Source: CAZJFH01 sp964545205 | Lineage (GTDB): Bacteria; Pseudomonadota; Alphaproteobacteria; Rhodospirillales; Magnetospirillaceae | Assembly (NCBI GenBank): GCA_964545205.1 | Contig: CAZJFH010000092.1 | Coordinates: forward strand, 1-17,632 | Reading direction: 5' to 3' | Length of the DNA stretch: 17,632 nucleotides | Shown: one piece after another, positions 6,413-13,942 of the stretch | Layout of the letters: each line of letters opens with the position of its first letter | Position numbering within the stretch: position 1 is the stretch's first letter | Position numbers and translations under genes: made by a program | The notes under the pieces: model-generated | The model's database searches: none | Told to the model about the DNA's origin: nothing | The model's input: the letters and a program-made list of their open reading frames with translations, nothing else

Positions 6413-7767
6413 CCCCGCGGCTGCGGCGCCTGGCCAACCTGCTGCTCGGCCTGATGGCGCTGGGCCTGCTGGTGCTCGGCGGCACCGCGCTGGTGCCGAT
6501 CGCCCAGGGCGACAGCCGGGTGGCGCTGCTGGTGGTCGCCGGTTTCGGCATCGCCGGCGTCGCCGGCTGGCTGCTGCACGACCTGCTCCGGAGCCATTTC
6601 GACGACCTGCGGCTGCTCTACACGGCGCTGCAGCTCCTCTCGCGCGGCGAGGTGCCGCCCGAGCGGCTGGTCACCCGCTGGGACAAGGGCACGCCCGACG
6701 AGGTCGGGCAGATCGCCCGCGTGGTCGTCGAGATGGCGTCGCGCCGCGCCGCCGAGCGGGGCCGCCCCGACCAGCGCCTGGCGGCGGTGATCGCGGCGCT
6801 GGGCGACGCCGTGGTGGTGGTCACCGAGACCGGCCAGGTCAGCCTGATCAACGCCGTCGGCCGGGCGCTGCTCGGCCACGACCGCGCCGCGGTCGGCACC
6901 AGCATCTACGCGGCGCTGGAGCGCGGGCCGCTGGCCGCGGCGCTCGACGACGCCCGCCGCCGCCAGCGCCGGCCGGTCGAGGCGCGGCTGCGCACCGTCG
7001 CCGGCGAGCCGCTGGCGGCGCGCGTCACCGATCTCGGCGAGCATGCCGGCGCGGTGATCGCCATCGCCGCGCGCGAGGTCGAGCACTACGCTGCGGTCGA
7101 GCACGCGCTCGACCTCCACGACGTGCCGCCGCCGCCGGTGCCGCCGCGCCCCGACACGCCGCTCGAGCGCCTGTCCTGCCTGGTGCTCGACACCGAGACC
7201 ACCGGCCTCGACGTCACCATCGACACGATGTGCGCCGTCGGCGCCGTGCGGGTTCACGGCGCCCGCATCTATCCCGGCGCCAGCCTCGACCGGCTGGTCC
7301 ATCCCGGCCGCTCGATCCCGCCGCGCTCGACCGCCGTGCACGGCATCACCAACGCCATGGTCGCCGGCGTCGCCGGCCCCGAGGGCGTGATGCCCGAGCT
7401 GCTGGCGATGATGCGCGACACCGTGCTGGTCGGCCACAACATCGGCTTCGACATCGCGATGCTGCGCAAGGGCGCCGCCGCGGCGGGGATCGCGTGGCAG
7501 GACCCGCCCTGGCTCGACACGCTGCTGCTGGCGGCGGCGCTGGAGCCGTCCGAGACCGACCTCAACCTCGAATCGATCGCGCTGCGGCTCGGGGTCGACG
7601 TCTCGGGCCGCCACACGGCGCTGGGCGACAGCCTGGTCACCGCCGAGGTCTACGTGCGCATGCTGCCGCTGCTGGCCGAGCGCGGCGTCACGACCTTCGG
7701 CGAGGCGCTGGCCTTCGCCCGGACGGCGACGCGGGTGATCGCGTCGCAGAAGCGCGCCGGCTGGTGA
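6409..7767 (+). CDS. Membrane-anchored PAS-like / DEDDh 3'-5' exonuclease (DnaQ family)
   Basis: The 452-aa protein begins at a GTG overlapping the previous stop. Two membrane helices (about 8-32 and 38-58) are followed by a HAMP-like linker (60-115), a PAS-like segment (about 120-225, with VVVVTETGQVSLINAVGRALLG) and a proline-rich hinge. The C-terminal DnaQ-type exonuclease domain spans about 256-450. Catalytic residues are all present: Asp261 and Glu263 in LDTETTG, Asp348 in HNIGFDIAML, and His402 with Asp407 in HTALGDS. The fold class degrades 3' ends of DNA or RNA; here the membrane anchor and sensor segment argue against replication proofreading. Exonucleases of this kind accompany CBS-DUF294 proteins next to acetate symporters in other proteobacteria. 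Substrate unknown. Confidence 0.85.
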   Translation: MTPRLRRLANLLLGLMALGLLVLGGTALVPIAQGDSRVALLVVAGFGIAGVAGWLLHDLLRSHFDDLRLLYTALQLLSRGEVPPERLVTRWDKGTPDEVGQIARVVVEMASRRAAERGRPDQRLAAVIAALGDAVVVVTETGQVSLINAVGRALLGHDRAAVGTSIYAALERGPLAAALDDARRRQRRPVEARLRTVAGEPLAARVTDLGEHAGAVIAIAAREVEHYAAVEHALDLHDVPPPPVPPRPDTPLERLSCLVLDTETTGLDVTIDTMCAVGAVRVHGARIYPGASLDRLVHPGRSIPPRSTAVHGITNAMVAGVAGPEGVMPELLAMMRDTVLVGHNIGFDIAMLRKGAAAAGIAWQDPPWLDTLLLAAALEPSETDLNLESIALRLGVDVSGRHTALGDSLVTAEVYVRMLPLLAERGVTTFGEALAFARTATRVIASQKRAGW

Positions 7768-7786
7768 GGCAAAAAGGAGGGACGGC

Positions 7787-9235
7787 ATGGCCGATACGTC
7801 GTCGCTGGAGCGCCTGGAGAGCTTTCCCTACCGCCACCGCGTCCACGAGGTGATGGGCAGCCCGGTGGCGACGGCGACGCCCGGGACCGACCTCGCCGCG
7901 GCCAGCCGCGTGATGGCCGAGGCCGGCATCAGCTCGCTCGTCGTCGCCGACGATCACCGCCGGCCGGTCGGCATCGTCACCGAGCGCGACGTGCTGCGCA
8001 CCGTCGCCCGCCACCGCGAGCGGGCGCTGGGCCTGCCGCTGTCGCAGGTGATGTCGAGCCCGGTGGCCACCGTGCGCGACGACGCCCTGCTCTACGTCGC
8101 GATGGGCCGCATGGACCGGCTCGGGCTGCGCCACCTGGTCGCCGTCGACCGGGCCGGGCGCGCCACCGGCATGGTCACGGTGCGCGGGCTGCTGCGGCTG
8201 CGCGCCGGCGCGGCGCTGGCCCTGGGCGACGGCGTCATCACCGCCGCCGGTCCGGCGGCGATGGCGGCGGCGCGCGAGCAGTTGCCGGCCCTGGCCCGCG
8301 GCCTGCTCGCCGAAGGCGTCGACGGTCTCGGCGTCGCGGCGGTGACCAGCTCGGTGCTGCGCGACATGACCGCGCGCTCGGCGCAGCTCGCCGAGGAGTC
8401 GATGCGCGAGGAGGGCTGGGGCGCGGCGCCGGCGGCCTACGCCGTGCTGCTGCTCGGCTCCGGCGGGCGGCGCGAGAGCCTGTTCGGCGCCGACCAGGAC
8501 AACGCGCTGATCCATGCCGGCGGCGACGCCCACGACGCCTGGTTCGCCGAGCTCGGCCGGCGCATGAACGACCTGCTCGACCGCGCCGGCGTGCCGCTGT
8601 GCCAGGGCGGGGTGATGGCCCGCAACCCGCTGTGGCGCCACGACCTCGCCGGCTGGCAGGCCTGCATCGACGCCTGGATGAAGGAGGCCGACGGCGAGGA
8701 GCTGCTCAACATCGCGATCTTCTGCGACTTCCGGCCGGTGCACGGCGAGGCGGCGCTGGCCGAGGCGGTGCGCGCCCACTTCACCGAGGCGGCGGCGACC
8801 AGCCCGCGCTTCCTGCACGCGATGGCCGGCACGGTCTCGGGCATGGGCACCGGGCTGGGGCTGTTCGGGCGTTTCAAGACCCGCGAGGGCCGCATCGACA
8901 TCAAGCTGACCGGGCTGCTGCCGCTGGTCAGCACCGTGCGCCTGCTGGCGCTCAAGCACCGCGTCGCCGTCACCGGCACCGCCGAGCGCCTGCGCGCCCT
9001 GGCGGCCGCCGGCAGCCTGGCCGAGAAGGACGCGGCCACCTTCGTGCGCGGCCACGCGCTGATGGTCCGCGCCCTGCTGCTGCAGCAGATCGCCGACATG
9101 GAGGCGGGGATCGCGATCTCCAACCGCGTCGACCCGCGCATCCTCGACCGCGACCAGCGCCGCGACCTCAAGGCGGCGTTCAAGTCGCTGTCGTCGCTGC
9201 ACTGGGTGCTGAGCAACGCGCTGGGCTCGGCGTGA
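7787..9235 (+). CDS. CBS-pair / DUF294 nucleotidyltransferase-like protein
   Basis: The 482-aa soluble protein starts after AAAAAGGAGGGACGGC, 19 bp from the exonuclease stop. Two CBS repeats (about 20-75 and 85-140), likely to bind adenine nucleotides, lead into a helical linker. A DUF294 nucleotidyltransferase-like domain follows with GSGGRRE (224-230) and the metal-binding pair in ADQDNALI (Asp236, Asp238), then the DUF294 C-terminal helical domain (about 330-480). The arrangement resembles the sensor/transferase parts of GlnD-type enzymes, and nucleotidylation of a partner protein is a family-based guess. It shares an operon with the exonuclease and lies opposite the symporter operon, so it may modulate acetate-type transport or its signalling. 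Confidence 0.88.
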   Translation: MADTSSLERLESFPYRHRVHEVMGSPVATATPGTDLAAASRVMAEAGISSLVVADDHRRPVGIVTERDVLRTVARHRERALGLPLSQVMSSPVATVRDDALLYVAMGRMDRLGLRHLVAVDRAGRATGMVTVRGLLRLRAGAALALGDGVITAAGPAAMAAAREQLPALARGLLAEGVDGLGVAAVTSSVLRDMTARSAQLAEESMREEGWGAAPAAYAVLLLGSGGRRESLFGADQDNALIHAGGDAHDAWFAELGRRMNDLLDRAGVPLCQGGVMARNPLWRHDLAGWQACIDAWMKEADGEELLNIAIFCDFRPVHGEAALAEAVRAHFTEAAATSPRFLHAMAGTVSGMGTGLGLFGRFKTREGRIDIKLTGLLPLVSTVRLLALKHRVAVTGTAERLRALAAAGSLAEKDAATFVRGHALMVRALLLQQIADMEAGIAISNRVDPRILDRDQRRDLKAAFKSLSSLHWVLSNALGSA

Positions 9236-9263
9236 CATCGCGCGCGTGCGCCCGCACCTCCTG

Positions 9264-9388
9264 CCCTCTCCCTCGAGGGGAGAGGGAGGGACCCGGCCCG
9301 GCAGGGCTGGGAGGGTGAGGGTGATCCATCCGCCTGTCCGGGCGCCGGCACCCCTTCACCCTGAACCGCTCTCCCATGAGGAGAGAGG
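9264..9388. repeat. REPIN-like pair of palindromic repeats, copy 1
   Basis: The left unit 9264-9321 is a hairpin CCCTCTCCC / GGGAGAGGG (9264-9272 with 9278-9286) followed by AGGGACCC and GGGAGGGTGAGGG. The right unit (about 9355-9388) is an inverted, shorter variant beginning TTCACCCTGAACC and containing CTCTCC / GGAGAG. They occupy the gap between the convergent DUF294 and cobM genes and could also act as a bidirectional terminator. Confidence 0.8.
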
Positions 9389-9396
9389 GGCCGGCA

Positions 9397-10158
9397 CTAT
9401 CCCTTGCCCGGCCGCAGCACGTGGGTGTGGTCGGCGGCATAGAGGCGGCTGTCGCTGAACGCGCCGTCGCCGAACACCCGGCCGACCATCACCAGGGCGG
9501 TGCGGGTCAGGCCGGCGGCCTTCACCTTGTCGCGGATGTCGGCCAGGGTGCCGCGCAGGATCGCCTGGTCGGGCCAGGTGACCCGGTAGGCGACGACGAC
9601 CGGGCAGTCGGCGCCGTAATGCGGCGTCAGCTCGCGCACGACGGCGGCGAGGTTGTTGATCGACAGGTGCAGGCACAGCGTCGCCCGGGCGGCGCCCAGC
9701 GTCGCCAGGTCCTCGCCCGGCGGCATCGCCGAGGCGCGGACCGCGGTGCGGGTCAGGATGATGGTCTGGCTGACGTCGGGCAGGGTCAGCTCGGTGGCGA
9801 CGGCGGCGGCGGCGGCGGCGAAGGACGGCACCCCCGGCGTCACTTGGTAGGGAATCCCCAGCGCGTCGAGCCGGCGCATCTGCTCGGCGACGGCGCCGTA
9901 GATCGACGGGTCGCCGGAATGGACCCGGGCGACGTCCTGGCCGCGGGCGTGGGCCTCGGCGATCTCGGCAAGGATCTCGTCGAGGGTCAGCGGCGCGGTG
10001 TCGACCACGCGCGCGCCCTCGGGCGCCTCGGCGACCACCGCCGCCGGCACCAGCGAGCCGGCGTAGAGCACCACCGGGCAGCGGCGGATCAGGTTCAGGC
10101 CGCGCACCGTGATCAGGTCCGGGGCGCCGGGGCCGGCCCCGATGAAATGCACCGTCAT
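9397..10158 (-). CDS. cobM: Precorrin-4 C11-methyltransferase
   Basis: The 253-aa SAM-dependent tetrapyrrole methylase shows the family's two hallmark stretches, FIGAGPGAPDLITVRG (5-20) and HSGDPSIYGAVAEQ (80-93), then VTPGVPSF. Together with VVLYAGSLVP (29-38) and the ending RLYAADHTHVLRPG this matches CobM/CbiF. It methylates C11 of the corrin ring in cobalamin synthesis. The ATG at 10158 follows GAGGAGGAGAGG; upstream in-frame residues are not conserved. An alanine run (FAAAAAAVATEL) is encoded by a short GCC/GCG repeat near 9795-9825. The gene stands apart from the other cob genes of the window. Confidence 0.93.
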   Translation of the reverse strand: MTVHFIGAGPGAPDLITVRGLNLIRRCPVVLYAGSLVPAAVVAEAPEGARVVDTAPLTLDEILAEIAEAHARGQDVARVHSGDPSIYGAVAEQMRRLDALGIPYQVTPGVPSFAAAAAAVATELTLPDVSQTIILTRTAVRASAMPPGEDLATLGAARATLCLHLSINNLAAVVRELTPHYGADCPVVVAYRVTWPDQAILRGTLADIRDKVKAAGLTRTALVMVGRVFGDGAFSDSRLYAADHTHVLRPGKG

Positions 10159-10310
10159 GAAAGCCTCTCCTCCTCGGCCGGCAACCATAGCCGGCCGACG
10201 CCGGTCCGCAAGCCCGATCTCGCCGTTGGGGCTACCCCGTGCGAGGTGGCGGCGGAACAACGCCCGGCCGGTGCGCATTCCTTCCACGGCTGAGCAACTT
10301 CACCGAGGTG

Positions 10311-10326
10311 GGAATGCCCGCATTCC
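10311..10326 (+). promoter_or_regulatory. Inverted repeat GGAATG-CCCG-CATTCC over the start codon of the DUF4168 gene
   Basis: The 6-bp arms (10311-10316, 10321-10326) put the ATG inside the stem, and another GCATTCC lies at 10275-10281. Either pairing could hide the start codon. This may be coincidence in GC-rich sequence. Confidence 0.25.
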
Positions 10327-10709
10327 GGACCACGCTGACCGCGGCCGCGATGGCCGCCGCCTGCCTGCCGGCGAACGCGCAGGACACCGACTCCGCCCCC
10401 GGGGACGGAGAGCTCGCCGCGATCGCGCCGGTCGAGATCGGCGACGCCGAGGCCGAGGCCTTCGCCCGCACCTACCAGCGGGTCGCCGCCATCCGCGACG
10501 CCTACGAGCGCCGCATGCGCGGTCTCGAGCCGCCGGAGCGCGGCGCCCTGCGCGATCGCGCCAATGCCGAGATGCTCGCCGCCGTCGAGCGCTCGGGCCT
10601 GGAAGTGGGCCGTTACAACGAGCTCGTGGTGGCGATGGCCGCCGATCCCGCGTTCAAGCGCCGCGTCCTCGCCGCACTCGAGGACACCGGCGCCGCTCAG
10701 GAGCAGTGA
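10314..10709 (+). CDS. Secreted DUF4168-like protein
   Basis: The 131-aa protein starts with a signal peptide (MPAFRTTLTAAAMAAACLPANA, cleavage expected after ANA at about 22). A helical domain follows with the DUF4168 pattern: AFARTYQRVAAIRDAYERRM, then MLAAVERSGLEVGRYNELVVAMAADPAFKRRV. The function of the family is unknown; the protein should be periplasmic. The ATG at 10314 has a GAGGTGGGA ribosome site. It ends two bases before the ATG of the ECF sigma gene, so the two should be co-transcribed, suggesting an envelope-stress role. Confidence 0.75.
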   Translation: MPAFRTTLTAAAMAAACLPANAQDTDSAPGDGELAAIAPVEIGDAEAEAFARTYQRVAAIRDAYERRMRGLEPPERGALRDRANAEMLAAVERSGLEVGRYNELVVAMAADPAFKRRVLAALEDTGAAQEQ

Positions 10710-10711
10710 CA

Positions 10712-11314
10712 ATGGAATTCCGCCCCGACGACCGTGCCGCCACCCAGGACAGCCGCGAGGACACCCGCTGGCTGATCGCCCGCGAACTGCCGCGCCTGCG
10801 CCGCTACGCCCGCGCCCTGCGCAACGATTCCGGCGCCGACGACCTGGTGCAGGACTGCATCGAGCGCGCCCTGCGCAAGAGCAACCTGTGGCGCCAGGGC
10901 ACCAACATGCGGGCCTGGCTGTTCCGGATTCTCTACAACCTGCACCTGTCGTCGCTGCGCAGCGGCAAGCGCTCGCCGCAGACCGTGCCGCTCGACGACG
11001 TCGCCCCGATGGCCGGCGGCGGGCCCGGCCAGTTGCACGCGCTGGAGCTGAAGGAGCTGTCGCGCGCCTTTCGCGCCCTGCCGGCCGAGCAGCGCGACGT
11101 CGTCGCCCTCGTGGCGCTGGAGGGCATGCGCTACGACGAGGCGGCGGCGGTGCTCGGGGTGCCGATGGGCACCGTGCGCTCGCGGCTGTCGCGGGCGCGG
11201 GCCGCGCTGCGCGAGGCGACCGCCGCGGCGCCGCCGCTCGGCGACGAAACCGCAACCGAAACCGAAAACAACGAGAAGAGGGGGCGCGAGCCGCGCCTGA
11301 GGAGGGTGAAATGA
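10712..11314 (+). CDS. ECF-type RNA polymerase sigma factor
   Basis: The protein has 200 aa. Region 2 (about 24-86) contains LRRYARALRNDSGADDLVQDCIERAL and the -10 recognition segment GTNMRAWLFRILYN. Region 4 (about 112-166) contains LPAEQRDVVALVALEGMRYDEAAAVLGV and the helix-turn-helix VPMGTVRSRLSRAR. The C-terminal ~30 residues are charged and not conserved-looking. The ATG at 10712 sits within two bases of the preceding stop, and the end overlaps the anti-sigma gene by four bases (ATGA). It belongs to the RpoE-like group by sequence feel; its promoter target is not evident here. Confidence 0.92.
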   Translation: MEFRPDDRAATQDSREDTRWLIARELPRLRRYARALRNDSGADDLVQDCIERALRKSNLWRQGTNMRAWLFRILYNLHLSSLRSGKRSPQTVPLDDVAPMAGGGPGQLHALELKELSRAFRALPAEQRDVVALVALEGMRYDEAAAVLGVPMGTVRSRLSRARAALREATAAAPPLGDETATETENNEKRGREPRLRRVK

Positions 11315-12129
11315 CCATCGACGACGAGACGATCGGCGAAACCGACCTGCTGGCCTATGTGGACGGGCACCTCGATCCGGCGCGCGCGCGCCTGGTCGAG
11401 CGGCATCTCGCCCGGGACGGCGCCGCCGCCCGTCGCGTCGCCGCCGACCAGGCGATCAACGACGGCCTGCGCCGGCTGTTCGACCCGGTCTATCACGAGG
11501 AGCTGCCGCCGCGGCTGCGGACGGCGCTGGGCGCCCGCCCGCGCCGGCCGGCCTGGGCGCGCACCCTGACCCGGGCCGCGGCGGCGCTGGCGCTGCTGGC
11601 CGGCGGCGCGGCGGCCGGCTGGCACTTCTCGGACCGCGAGCCGCGCCACGCCGAGTTCACCGGCGTCGAGCGCTTCGCCGAGGGACCGCTGCAGCCGGTC
11701 GCCTTCGGCGGCGGCAAGACGCCGCAGGAACCGGCGGCATGGCTGGAGCGCAGCGTCGGCGAGGTGGTGCGGGTTCCCGACCTCGGCGCCGCCGGCATGA
11801 CCCTGGTCGGCCAGGCGCTGGTCGGCACCGAGCACCGGCCGGCCGTGCAGCTCACCTACGAGGACGAGCGCGGCCGGCGCGTCTACCTGTTCATGCAGGC
11901 CCGCGCCGACGACGTCGGCCCGCGCACCAGAACGCGCGACGACGGCCGCCGCGGCGTCGTCTACTGGGCCGAGGGTCCGCTGATGTTCGCCGTCACCGGC
12001 GACGCGGCGCCCGAGGATCTGCGGATCATCGCCGAAATGGTGACCCAGGCCGAGCCGTCGCCGGCCGCCACCCAGCCGTCGCGCGAGGCCGGGCTGATGC
12101 CCGCCGTCGGCGGCTCGCTGGCGCGGTAG
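11311..12129 (+). CDS. Membrane anti-sigma factor
   Basis: The protein has 272 aa. A cytoplasmic N-terminal domain (1-75: TDLLAYVDGHLDPARARLVERHLARD) has the anti-sigma form seen beside ECF factors, but the zinc-binding HxxxCxxC motif is absent. One membrane helix lies at about 86-105. A periplasmic domain of ~160 residues follows (LERSVGEVVRVPDLGAAGMTLVGQALVG; LTYEDERGRRVYLFMQ), probably the sensory part. It starts within the stop of the sigma gene, after GAGGAGGGTGA. It most likely sequesters the sigma factor at the inner membrane until an envelope signal arrives. Confidence 0.85.
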   Translation: MTIDDETIGETDLLAYVDGHLDPARARLVERHLARDGAAARRVAADQAINDGLRRLFDPVYHEELPPRLRTALGARPRRPAWARTLTRAAAALALLAGGAAAGWHFSDREPRHAEFTGVERFAEGPLQPVAFGGGKTPQEPAAWLERSVGEVVRVPDLGAAGMTLVGQALVGTEHRPAVQLTYEDERGRRVYLFMQARADDVGPRTRTRDDGRRGVVYWAEGPLMFAVTGDAAPEDLRIIAEMVTQAEPSPAATQPSREAGLMPAVGGSLAR

Positions 12130-12133
12130 CGGC

Positions 12134-12148
12134 GGGCCGCCCCGGCCC
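12134..12148. terminator. Weak bidirectional hairpin between convergent genes
   Basis: GGGCC (12134-12138) and GGCCC (12144-12148) form a short stem in the 18-bp gap between the anti-sigma and cbiG-cobJ stops. No U-tract is present on either side, so termination would be inefficient. Confidence 0.25.
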
Positions 12149-13932
12149 TAGCCCATCTTGGCGGCGTAGCCGCGCGGCGTGTAGATCCGGCCGTCGCGCA
12201 TGCGTCGCGTCTCGCTGCTGCCGACCAGCACCACCGTCAGCATGTCGACCCGCTCGGGATCGAGTTCGGCCAGGGTGACGGTCTCGACCGTCTCGCCGGG
12301 CCGCCCGAGATTGCGCGCCAGCACCACCGGCGTCTCCGGCGGCCGCGCCTCCAGCAGCATGTCGCGCGCCCGCGCCAGCTGGTCGCGGCGGCGCTTCGAG
12401 ACCGGGTTGTAGAACGCCACCACGAAATCGCCGGCCGCCGCCGCGCGCACGCGGCGCTCGATCGCCGGCCACGGCGTCAGCAGGTCGGACAGCGAGATCG
12501 TGCAGAAGTCGTGGTTGATCGGCGCCCCGGCCCGCGCCGCCGCCGCCTGCAGCGCCGAGACGCCCGGCACCACCGACACCGCCAGCCGGTTCCAGTCGGC
12601 GCGGTCCTCGCGGTCCATCAGCTCGAACACCAGCGTCGCCAGGGCGTAGATGCCGGCGTCGCCCGAGCACACCAGCGCCACCCGCCGCCCCTGCGCCGCC
12701 AGGTCGAGGGCGATGCGGGCGCGGTCCTCCTCGGCGCCGAGCGCGCTCTCGTGGCGGCGCTTGCCGGCGATCGCCGGGCCGAGCAGGTCGAGATAGAGGC
12801 CGTAGCCGACGACGTCCTCGGCCAGCGCGACGGCGCGGTCGGCCTCGGGCGTGCGCCATTCGGCGCTGCCCGGGCCGATGCCGACCACCGCCAAGCTGCC
12901 GCGCGGCTTTCCGGCAGCGCCGACGCCGGCCGGGGCCAGGGCGACGGCGCAGGTGCAGCGCTTCGACTTGGTCTTGGCGACGACCAGGCCGGCGTCGCGG
13001 CCGGCGGCGGCCAGGGCGGCGCCTTCCGAGACGCCGTGGCAGCCGGTCTCGGCGAAGACGACGTCCGAGGGGTTGGCGAGGCGCGGCGCCTCGGCCTCCA
13101 GCTCGGCGGCGCCGAAGAAACGGGCCGGCACGCCGAGTTCGGCGGCCAGCGCGTGCACCGCGCCCTCGTCGGCCTTCAGATCGATCGAGTAGACGCCGGC
13201 GACCGCGCCTTGCGCCAGGCCGTGTTCCGCCAGCGTCTCGCGCACCAGGCCGATCAGCTCGGCCGGCTCGGCGCCGCGCTCGCACCCCACCCCCAGCGCC
13301 AGCACCGGCGGATGCAGCACCAGGGCGTCGTCGGCCTCGACGGCGCGCTCGGTGATTCGCACCGACAGCGGTGTCGCGCAGGCGCAGAACGGCGCCCCCG
13401 AGCCCTGCAGCCAGCCGGCGTCGCCGGCCTCGACCACCAGCCGCACCGGCCGGCCGGCCAGCAGCTCGGCCGTGACCGGCTTGGCCAGCGCCGGATTGGC
13501 GACCCGCCAGCCCGGCGGCGGCTCGTCGAGCGCCATGCCGAAAGCGCCGTCGCCGGCGGTGGTCACCGCCGCCGCGCCGCCGGCGATCGCGGCGATATCG
13601 CGCGCCAGCGCGTTGGCGCCGCGATGGCCGCCGAGCAGCGGCACGGCATGGCCGCCGTCGGGCGACACCGCCACGACCGGCGGCTCGGCGGTCTTGTCGG
13701 CCAGCGCCGGCGCCACGGCGCGGATCAGGATGCCGGCGGCGCACAGGCCGACGATCGCCTGGCCGGCGGCGAACAGCGCCCGCAGATGCGCCATCGCGTC
13801 GTCGAAGACCACGTCGGCGTCGTCGCAGCGGCCGGCGAGGCCGTGGACGCGCGCCCCCGGCAGCGCGTCGCGCAGGGACTCGGCCAGCGCGGCGGTGGCC
13901 GGCGACAGGGTGACGATGGCGATGTCGGTCAT
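12148..13932 (-). CDS. cobJ: CbiG-CobJ fusion: cobalt-precorrin-5A hydrolase-like plus precorrin-3B C17-methyltransferase
   Basis: The 594-aa protein has two enzyme parts. The N-terminal part is a full CbiG: N domain about 45-130 (VGLCAAGILIRAVAP; PLLGGHRGAN), middle 135-205, and the CobE-like C domain 208-335 (LALGVGCERGAEPAELIGLV; SIDLKADEGAVHALA; TKSKRCTCAVA). The C-terminal part, 346-590, is CobJ: VVGIGPGSAEWRTPEA, YGLYLDLL, VCSGDAGIYALA, VPGVSALQAAAARAGAPINHDFCTISLSDLLTPW, FYNPVSKRR and VLVGSSETR. CobJ methylates C17 during ring contraction; CbiG opens the ring-A lactone in the anaerobic route. It is the last gene of the cobH-cobL-cobI-cobJ operon, 10 bp after cobI, with AGGAG before the ATG. 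Confidence 0.92.
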   Translation of the reverse strand: MTDIAIVTLSPATAALAESLRDALPGARVHGLAGRCDDADVVFDDAMAHLRALFAAGQAIVGLCAAGILIRAVAPALADKTAEPPVVAVSPDGGHAVPLLGGHRGANALARDIAAIAGGAAAVTTAGDGAFGMALDEPPPGWRVANPALAKPVTAELLAGRPVRLVVEAGDAGWLQGSGAPFCACATPLSVRITERAVEADDALVLHPPVLALGVGCERGAEPAELIGLVRETLAEHGLAQGAVAGVYSIDLKADEGAVHALAAELGVPARFFGAAELEAEAPRLANPSDVVFAETGCHGVSEGAALAAAGRDAGLVVAKTKSKRCTCAVALAPAGVGAAGKPRGSLAVVGIGPGSAEWRTPEADRAVALAEDVVGYGLYLDLLGPAIAGKRRHESALGAEEDRARIALDLAAQGRRVALVCSGDAGIYALATLVFELMDREDRADWNRLAVSVVPGVSALQAAAARAGAPINHDFCTISLSDLLTPWPAIERRVRAAAAGDFVVAFYNPVSKRRRDQLARARDMLLEARPPETPVVLARNLGRPGETVETVTLAELDPERVDMLTVVLVGSSETRRMRDGRIYTPRGYAAKMG

Positions 13933-13942
13933 CAGGAGCTCC

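Noticed and set aside
9236..9396. Possible CRISPR-like array
   Set aside because: The repeats are inverted palindromic pairs without regular spacers, which fits a REPIN-like family instead.
9795..9825. GCC/GCG trinucleotide run as a microsatellite or phase-variable tract
   Set aside because: It encodes an alanine run in the middle of cobM in a GC-rich genome, and unit changes would stay in frame.
10254..10280. GGAAC element upstream of the DUF4168/sigma operon as an ECF autoregulated promoter
   Set aside because: No matching -10 element at 16-17 bp (sequence there is GCATTC), so the -35-like match alone is not evidence.
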